Assembly: GCF_004217145.1 (NCBI RefSeq)
Contig: NZ_SHKR01000014.1
Span: 124,001-188,000, forward strand
Length of the DNA stretch: 64,000 bases
Source: Kribbella rubisoli
GTDB taxonomy: Bacteria; Actinomycetota; Actinomycetes; Propionibacteriales; Kribbellaceae
Direction of reading: 5' to 3'
Part shown: piece by piece, positions 58,940 to 64,000 of the stretch
How the letters are laid out: each line of letters opens with the position of its first letter
Position numbering within the stretch: the stretch's first letter is position 1
Notes under the pieces: generated by a model
Told to the model about the DNA's origin: nothing
Seen by the model: the letters and a program-made list of their open reading frames with translations, nothing else
Databases searched by the model: none
Made by a program: the position numbers and the translations under genes

Positions 58940-59689
58940 ATGACCGAACTCGTGCACCTGGAAGTGGCCGATGGCGTCGCGACGATCACGCTGGACTCGC
59001 CGCAGAACAAGAACGCGTTGTCGCAGCAGCTGACGGGTGAGCTGTTGGAGCAGCTCGAGGCGGCGGGGGCGGATGATCTGGTGCGGGTGGTCGTGATTCG
59101 GTCGGCGCTGGATGTGTTCTGCTCGGGGGCCGATCTGTCCGAGGCGACGACCGTCGGGATGGGGGTCGGGGCGCAGCGGATGGTCGACGTACAGCGGGCG
59201 ATCGTCGCGCACCCGAAGCCGGTGGTCGCGCGGGTGGCCGGGGCGGTGCGGGCCGGTGGGATCGGGATCGTTGCGGCCGCCGATATCAGCATCGCCGGGG
59301 AGAGCGCGACGTTCGCGTTGACCGAAGTACGGCTGGGGCTCGCGGCGGCGACGATTTCGCTGACCGTCATTCCGCGGCTGACCGACCGCGCGGCGGCGTA
59401 CACGTTCCTCACCGGCAACGGGTTCGACGCACTGGAGGCGGCCCGGCTCGGGTTGCTCACGCTGACGGTGCCGGACGCCGACCTGGATGCGGCGGTCGAC
59501 ACAGTGCTCGACGGTCTGCTGAAGGGCGTCCCGCAGGGTATGCGCGAGACGAAGAAACTGCTCAACCGCGACCTCCTCGCCAACATCGATGCCAACGGCA
59601 AGGACCTCGCCGAGCTCTCGGCGTCCCTCTTCGGCTCCCCCGTGGCCCAGGACGCGATGCGCGCTTTCCTCAACCGCAAGAAGAGCTGA
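58940..59689 (+). CDS. Enoyl-CoA hydratase/isomerase-family protein
   Basis: The 249-residue crotonase-fold protein has ITLDSPQNKNALSQQL at the start. The oxyanion-hole segments VFCSGADLSEATT and AGAVRAGGIGIVAAADISIA, and the LTEVRLGLAAATISLTVIP region are also visible. The canonical catalytic glutamates of hydratases are not both clearly present (EVRLGL keeps one), so a different CoA reaction is possible. There is no ribosome site; TTGGAT six bases upstream suggests a leaderless message. It converges on the EEP gene with a 20-base overlap. Confidence 0.9.
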   Translation: MTELVHLEVADGVATITLDSPQNKNALSQQLTGELLEQLEAAGADDLVRVVVIRSALDVFCSGADLSEATTVGMGVGAQRMVDVQRAIVAHPKPVVARVAGAVRAGGIGIVAAADISIAGESATFALTEVRLGLAAATISLTVIPRLTDRAAAYTFLTGNGFDALEAARLGLLTLTVPDADLDAAVDTVLDGLLKGVPQGMRETKKLLNRDLLANIDANGKDLAELSASLFGSPVAQDAMRAFLNRKKS

Positions 59690-60404
59690 TCCGTTTGCCT
59701 GCTGCGGTGAGTTCGACCAGTAGCGGGAGGTGGTCGGTGGCCGCCGCCAAGTCTTCGTGGGTGGCGGGGACGTGGCGGAGGCGGGCGGTCAGCTGAGGGG
59801 AGAGTTGGGCCGCGTCGATCCGCTTGTGCGGCGTTGCCGAATTGAACGTCGGGCCCGCGTCGAGGTCGAGCAGGCCCTCCTCGGCAAGGCGTTTCCAGAC
59901 GGGACCGTCGGGCTCCTCGTTGATATCGCCCGCGAGCAGGTAGGGCGCGTCGAAGGAGCGGCAGAGCGTGAGGACTTGCGCGACTTCGTGGACTCGGCCG
60001 CGGGGGTGCAGGCCGAGGTGGCAGACGACGACGGCCACGCGGGTCGTGCCTAGGACGAGTACGCCGCCGACGGCGCCGCCAGGGAGTTGGGTGGCGATGA
60101 AGTTCAGGCGGCGCCGGACGAACGGGCGCCAGATGCGACGGCCGCGGATGCCTGTCAGGTTGATGCCGTCGGCAACGAAGATCGCGTTGCGGGCCGACGC
60201 CGCGACGTACCGCAGGTCGAAGGTTGCCGCCATCGCGCGTCGCTTGCGCCGGGTACCGAACCAGGTCGGCGCCTCCTGCACCAGCATCACGTCCGGCGCG
60301 CACGCCTTCACCACCCGGGCGAGCGCCGTACGGTCGTCGCCCCAGCGGTGCACGTTGTACGACAGCACCCGCAGCACCGCCTTTGCAGGCGGCCTGTCGC
60401 TCAT
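59670..60404 (-). CDS. Endonuclease/exonuclease/phosphatase-family hydrolase
   Basis: The 244-residue EEP protein has SYNVHRWGDD near residue 14, the metal-binding Glu in VMLVQEAPTW, the YLLAGDINEEPDG block and the final catalytic His in ATDHLPLLVE. The four-part active site is complete. Substrates range from DNA to phospholipids in this superfamily, so specificity is open. The ATG overlaps the upstream ROK kinase stop as ATGA. Confidence 0.9.
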   Translation of the reverse strand: MSDRPPAKAVLRVLSYNVHRWGDDRTALARVVKACAPDVMLVQEAPTWFGTRRKRRAMAATFDLRYVAASARNAIFVADGINLTGIRGRRIWRPFVRRRLNFIATQLPGGAVGGVLVLGTTRVAVVVCHLGLHPRGRVHEVAQVLTLCRSFDAPYLLAGDINEEPDGPVWKRLAEEGLLDLDAGPTFNSATPHKRIDAAQLSPQLTARLRHVPATHEDLAAATDHLPLLVELTAAGKRISSSCG

Positions 60405-61543
60405 GCCTCGTTGTCGCCGTTCACGTCAGCCGGGTGCAGCTCGGTCTCGGTCGCTGCGGCGCGCATTCCGGTACGCCGGGCGGCCGACTTCCGGGCGGCC
60501 CGCTCCAAGCGGGTCGAGCGTCCGCGCGCGGCGGCCGTCTTCGCGGTGACCGCGGTCGTCTTGACGCGGACCCGACGCAACCAGGTCGCCTCCTCGCGAG
60601 CCAAGTCAGCCGCGCCGACCAGGCCGGCCTCCGGGCCGAGGACCGCGCGGACGATCCGGGCCTCCGGGCGGAAGCCGCGGCCGGTCAACGTGCGCTTGAA
60701 CGCCTCGCGGGCCGGCGCCAGCAGCAACTCACCCGCGTCGGACACGCCGCCGCCGATGACGAACGTGCCGGGGTCGAGCGCGGCCGCCAGGTTCGCGAGG
60801 CCGATGCCGAGCCAGCGGCCGACGTCCTCGAGCAGCTCGACCGCGACCGGATCGCCGTCCTTGGCCAGCTCGGTCACCATCGGGCCGTTGATCTTGCGCG
60901 GGTCGCCGCCGGCCGCACGCAGCAGGTTGTGCGCGACGGGTGAGCCGGATGTCGCCAGCTCGCGGGCCTCGCGGGTGAGCGCGTTACCGGACGCGTACTG
61001 CTCCCAGCAGCCGCGGTTGCCGCACTCGCAGCGGTGACCGCCCGGGACGACCTGCATGTGGCCGAACTCGCCGGCGATGCCGAACTTCCCGCGCTGCAGG
61101 GAGCCGTCGTTCAGGATCGCGCCGCCGATGCCGGTGCCGAGCGTGACGCAGACCAGGTGGCTCTCACCTTGTCCGCCGCCGAAGCGCCACTCGGACCAGG
61201 CCGCCGCGTTCGCGTCGTTCTCGACCACGACCGGCAGCCCGAGCCGGCGCTCGACCGCGTCCCGCAGCGGCTCGTGCCGCCAGGCGAGGTGCGGTGCGAA
61301 CAAAACCGAGGACCGGGTCACGTCGACGAACCCGGCCGCGCCGATCCCGACCGCGATCACGTCGTGCCGCGACTCGAGGTCGTGCACGATCTCCGCGATC
61401 GCGTCCTCGGTCTCCTTCGGGTCCGTGGTCGGCGTGTCCCGCCGTACCCGGTCCAGGATGTTGGCCTCCGGGTCGACCACCCCGGCGGCGACCTTGGTCC
61501 CGCCGATATCGATCCCGATCGTCAAAGCCTGCGTCAGAGCCAA
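60401..61543 (-). CDS. ROK-family sugar kinase (glucokinase-like) with basic C-terminal tail
   Basis: The 380-residue ROK kinase has the phosphate-binding IGIDIGGTKVAAGVVD, the active-site VVENDANAAAWSEW, GTGIGGAIL, the HMQVVPGG segment and the zinc motif CECGNRGCWEQYASG. Beyond the normal fold (ending near residue 315) it carries about 65 extra residues rich in Arg, Lys and Ala, which the neighbouring ROK paralogue lacks. It should phosphorylate glucose or a related sugar. It lies 58 bp downstream of the second ROK gene, so the pair looks like a tandem duplication. Confidence 0.93.
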   Translation of the reverse strand: MALTQALTIGIDIGGTKVAAGVVDPEANILDRVRRDTPTTDPKETEDAIAEIVHDLESRHDVIAVGIGAAGFVDVTRSSVLFAPHLAWRHEPLRDAVERRLGLPVVVENDANAAAWSEWRFGGGQGESHLVCVTLGTGIGGAILNDGSLQRGKFGIAGEFGHMQVVPGGHRCECGNRGCWEQYASGNALTREARELATSGSPVAHNLLRAAGGDPRKINGPMVTELAKDGDPVAVELLEDVGRWLGIGLANLAAALDPGTFVIGGGVSDAGELLLAPAREAFKRTLTGRGFRPEARIVRAVLGPEAGLVGAADLAREEATWLRRVRVKTTAVTAKTAAARGRSTRLERAARKSAARRTGMRAAATETELHPADVNGDNEA

Positions 61544-61601
61544 GGTTCGACCTTCCTCGCGGTACCCCCGACCCCCGCCGGTCCGCTCCCAGTATCCCAG
61601 A

Positions 61602-62573
61602 TCACCGAGCGAGAGCCTGGACAGGAGCCGGTCGGCGGGCCAGGTCGGCGGCGCCGATGAGGCCGGCGTCGTTGCCCAGCAGCGCGAGGGTGAAGGTCGG
61701 ATGGGGCCGGTTGGACTTGGCCGGGAGGACCTTCTCGAAGGCGATCTCGGCGGACTTCATCAGCAGGTCCCTCGCGGCACTCACGCCGCCGCCGATCACG
61801 ATCAGCGTCGGGTCGAACATCGTCGCGAGGCTCGCCAGCCCTTCGCCGAGCCAGCGGCCCAGGTCCTCGAGCAGCTCCACCGCGCACGGGTCGCCGGCCA
61901 TCGCCGCCTCGGTGATCATCGGCCCGGTCAGCTCCGCCGGGTCGGTGATCCCGCAAACGCTCAGCATCTGCGCCGCCGCGATCGAACCCGACTCCGCCTG
62001 AGCCCGCCCCTCACGCACCAGCGCCCGGCCGGACGCGTACTGCTCCAAGCAACCGCGCGATCCGCACCCGCACCGATGCCCGCCTGGTACGACGCGCATG
62101 TGGCCGAGCTCAGCTGCGACGCCGTGAGCGCCGCGAAGCATCTCGCCGTCGCTCACCACAGCGCCGCCGATGCCGGTGCCGACCGTGAGACAGAGCATGT
62201 GCTCGACGTCCTTCGCCGCGCCGAACGCGAACTCGCCCCAGGCCGCGGCGTTCGCGTCGTTCTCGACGACCACCGGGATGTTCAGCGTCTCCGAGACGCG
62301 CGCGCCGAGCGGCTCGCCCCGCCAGGCCAGGTTCGGCGCGAACAGCACGGTCGAGCGGTCCGACGAGACGAACCCGGCGGCACCGATCCCGACCGCCTCG
62401 ATGTCGTGCCCGGCGATCAGCTCGGCCGCCGCGTCGCAGATCGCCGCCGCGGTCCCGTCGGCGGAGTCCGCCGGGGTGTCGCGGTGCGTGCGGGCCCCGA
62501 TCGTGCCGTGCTCGTCGACCACGCCGGCCGCGATCTTCGTACCGCCGACATCGATGCCGATCGTCAGTCCCAT
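61602..62573 (-). CDS. ROK-family glucokinase (GlkA-like)
   Basis: The 323-residue kinase has IGIDVGGTKIAAGVVDEHG at the start, VVENDANAAAWGEFAFG, GTGIGGAVV, HMRVVPGGHRCGCGSRGCLE with the four-cysteine/His zinc site (quoted in part), and YASGRAL. Length is normal. Streptomyces GlkA, the catabolite-repression-linked glucokinase, has the same neighbours (DUF5304-like and ArsA-like genes) to my knowledge, so this copy is the probable orthologue. Its ATG lies inside the 3' end of the DUF5304-like gene with a 10-base overlap. Confidence 0.94.
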   Translation of the reverse strand: MGLTIGIDVGGTKIAAGVVDEHGTIGARTHRDTPADSADGTAAAICDAAAELIAGHDIEAVGIGAAGFVSSDRSTVLFAPNLAWRGEPLGARVSETLNIPVVVENDANAAAWGEFAFGAAKDVEHMLCLTVGTGIGGAVVSDGEMLRGAHGVAAELGHMRVVPGGHRCGCGSRGCLEQYASGRALVREGRAQAESGSIAAAQMLSVCGITDPAELTGPMITEAAMAGDPCAVELLEDLGRWLGEGLASLATMFDPTLIVIGGGVSAARDLLMKSAEIAFEKVLPAKSNRPHPTFTLALLGNDAGLIGAADLARRPAPVQALAR

Positions 62574-62992
62574 GGTTCGGGGTCCTCACTCACGTCGATC
62601 CGGTCCACCTTGGTCGGGGCCGGTTCCTCCTCGGGCTGTGCGGAGCTCTTCGGCCGCGACGCTGCGTCCTCCCGCGACTGCCGGGCCGCGTCCGCGGCGG
62701 CCTCCAGCAGAGATCTCAACGAGCCCAGCAGATGCGCGGCCGCCGTCGACAGCTGCTCGATCGTCTCCGGGCTGGTGTTCCGCACCCGGTGGATCAGCTG
62801 GCACACCGGACACCACACGCAGTCGGGCCCCAGCTTGTGCTCGTGCTCCGCCGCTTCAGCAGATTCAGCAGCTTCAGCAGACGACTCGGCGGCCGGCTCG
62901 CGCCGCGGCGGAGCGTCCGTGGCCGCATGCTGCAGCACCGCGAACAGCTTGGCCGCCTCCTCGGCCACCGAGCCGACCGGGTCCTTGCTCAC
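62564..62992 (-). CDS. DUF5304-like small protein with CxxC motif
   Basis: The 142-residue protein has an acidic, Ala/Glu-rich N-terminal half and a short GPDCVWCPVCQLIHRVRN segment with three cysteines and a histidine that could bind zinc. A helical stretch (ETIEQLSTAAAHLLGSLRSL) and an acidic tail follow. Position between an ArsA-like ATPase and a glucokinase gene agrees with DUF5304 proteins of other actinobacteria. The function is unknown. The ATG overlaps the ArsA stop as ATGA. Confidence 0.82.
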   Translation of the reverse strand: MSKDPVGSVAEEAAKLFAVLQHAATDAPPRREPAAESSAEAAESAEAAEHEHKLGPDCVWCPVCQLIHRVRNTSPETIEQLSTAAAHLLGSLRSLLEAAADAARQSREDAASRPKSSAQPEEEPAPTKVDRIDVSEDPEPWD

Positions 62993-64000
62993 AAGCCCTC
63001 CCCGATCGCCGCCGTACGGCGAGCCAGCTGCTCGTGGTACTCCGCTGTCAGGCCCTGGGCCAGCTCCTGCGCAGACTCCAGCGGACCCGATCCGCTGGGC
63101 ATCTCCGTCGGGGCGACAGGCCGCGCACTCTCCCGCGGCGCGAACCGCACCTGCAGCCGTCCGTCATCGAGCCGTGCACCTGCGACCACTCCACGCGCCA
63201 GCGCCGCCGGCAACGGCAGGACCCGCCGGTACGACCCGACGGTGATGATCAGCTCGTCACCGTGACGGGCCAGCTCCAGCTCGCTGGCCGATGCCAAGGG
63301 CAACGGCATCGTCAGCGTGTACGTCCGCCCGTCGGTGTCGATGTGCCGATCCACCCACAGCGACGTCTCATCCGTGGCACGGGCGAAGGGGTCGTCCCCG
63401 CCGTACATCTCGACGGCGAACGCGGCCAGCTCCTCGACGCCCACCGGCTCACAGACCCGGTACGGCGACTCCCAGATCGGCAGCGGCCGGAACGAGTCGG
63501 CGACCTCCTCCAGGATCCCCCGTTGTGCAGCAACCCACTGCCGCCGCCAGGTGTCCGCACCGGCAGCCGGGAAGACCCGGTTGGCCACGACGCCGTCCAC
63601 GCGGTACCCGTACAGCGAGAGCCTCGTCAGCGACCGCCGCGCCTCGGCGACCACGACCGCCTCCGGCGTCAGCACCAGCCGCACCGAGGCGTCCGGGCCG
63701 GCCAGCAGCGTGCGGATGTCGGAGAGGTCGCTCTGCAGGCGGCGCAACGCGTCGAAGACGTTGTCGTCCGGGACCGGCAGGCTCGACCCGCGGCTCAGGA
63801 ACGGCCGGAACGTGCGCATCATCTTGCGTTCGGCGTTGAAGATCCGGTCGAGGTACCAATTCAGCGCCTCGGGCAGCCCCAGCAGCCGGAGCGTCTCCGC
63901 GGTCGGCGCACAGTCGACGACGATCACGTCCCAGCGACCGGACCGGACGTGGTCGCGCACCTCGAGCAGGGCGAGCACCTCCGCGGCGCCGGGCAGCACG
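62989..64000 (-). CDS. ArsA/Get3-like ATPase, 5' end outside window
   Basis: The 336 visible residues are the C-terminal part of an ArsA-family ATPase. They include VIVVDCAPTAETLRLLGLPE, the switch II Asp and adjacent motif, and LVLTPEAVVVAEARRSLTRLSLYGY. A C-terminal domain with EFTLxMPLP-like strands (RTYTLTMPLPLASASELELAR) is typical of actinobacterial ArsA-like proteins with an alpha-crystallin-like end. The P-loop is beyond base 64000. Such proteins in actinobacteria are not linked to arsenic; a role in protein targeting or transport is guessed. It is first in the chain with DUF5304 and glucokinases. Confidence 0.88.
   Translation of the reverse strand, partial: VLPGAAEVLALLEVRDHVRSGRWDVIVVDCAPTAETLRLLGLPEALNWYLDRIFNAERKMMRTFRPFLSRGSSLPVPDDNVFDALRRLQSDLSDIRTLLAGPDASVRLVLTPEAVVVAEARRSLTRLSLYGYRVDGVVANRVFPAAGADTWRRQWVAAQRGILEEVADSFRPLPIWESPYRVCEPVGVEELAAFAVEMYGGDDPFARATDETSLWVDRHIDTDGRTYTLTMPLPLASASELELARHGDELIITVGSYRRVLPLPAALARGVVAGARLDDGRLQVRFAPRESARPVAPTEMPSGSGPLESAQELAQGLTAEYHEQLARRTAAIGEGL

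Noticed and set aside
1-64000. tRNA/rRNA genes, CRISPR arrays, prophage or complete insertion sequences
   Set aside because: I looked for T-loop-like sequences, regularly spaced repeats and transposase or integrase motifs and found none convincing.

Overview
This 64 kb window is chromosomal DNA from a very GC-rich, filamentous-type actinobacterium. The best guess is a Nocardioidaceae/Propionibacteriales organism such as Kribbella, judged from gene families, gene order and the codon style with frequent GTAC. The genus is an inference from protein style and was not checked against a database. I see no rRNA, tRNA, CRISPR array, prophage or intact insertion sequence.

Layout. (1) 1-7.1 kb is the upstream end of the division and cell-wall (dcw) cluster on the minus strand: mraZ, rsmH and an ftsL-like gene running off the left edge. 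It is divergent from a moxR / DUF58 / transglutaminase operon. The mraZ promoter carries a 10-bp-phased array of GTGG boxes. (2) 7.3-16 kb holds housekeeping and small conserved genes (DUF3040, methyltransferases, DUF6504, HEPN, DM13, YbaK) and a large exported amidase. A perfect LexA-type SOS box sits at the apparent start of the DUF6504-HEPN operon. (3) 16-29.6 kb is conserved actinobacterial backbone: DUF4126 plus FAD oxidoreductase, a HelD/HelR-type helicase, SixA-like phosphatase, metF divergent from a long-chain polyprenyl diphosphate synthase, an HTH protein divergent from DUF4180, thiE coupled to an RNase Sa-like ribonuclease and its barstar, thiO, a LysM/transglycosylase protein and a PASTA Ser/Thr kinase. 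(4) 29.6-50.7 kb looks like an accessory interval of mostly single, unlinked genes: glycosidases (GH15-like, GH172, GH13), Gfo/Idh, hydrolase, cupin, two phosphotransferases, VOC, ankyrin, small membrane proteins, a histidine kinase with two response regulators, and a decayed SRPBCC gene. (5) 50.7-64 kb returns to backbone: PRPP synthetase paralogue, threonine aldolase coupled to class II DAHP synthase, DUF2237, PlsC-type acyltransferase, esterase, a TIGR00300 enzyme, enoyl-CoA hydratase, and a minus-strand run of ArsA-like ATPase, DUF5304-like protein, two ROK sugar kinases and an EEP hydrolase.

How the genes fit together. The conserved parts mix division and envelope functions (mraZ/rsmH, amidase, LysM-SLT, PASTA kinase, acyltransferase), thiamine and one-carbon metabolism, and entry to the shikimate pathway. 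Many genes overlap their neighbours by ATGA/GTGA/TGATG and are probably translationally coupled. Others have a TANNNT -10 box only 6-8 nt before the start codon, which predicts leaderless mRNAs. In two cases that -10 includes the stop codon of the preceding gene.

No completely new multi-gene system is obvious. The strongest leads are the thiE-ribonuclease-barstar operon, the SOS-box-controlled DUF6504/HEPN/zinc-protein operon, the dual MraZ-box arrays, and a 42-bp palindromic operator between an excisionase-like HTH gene and a DUF4180 gene.
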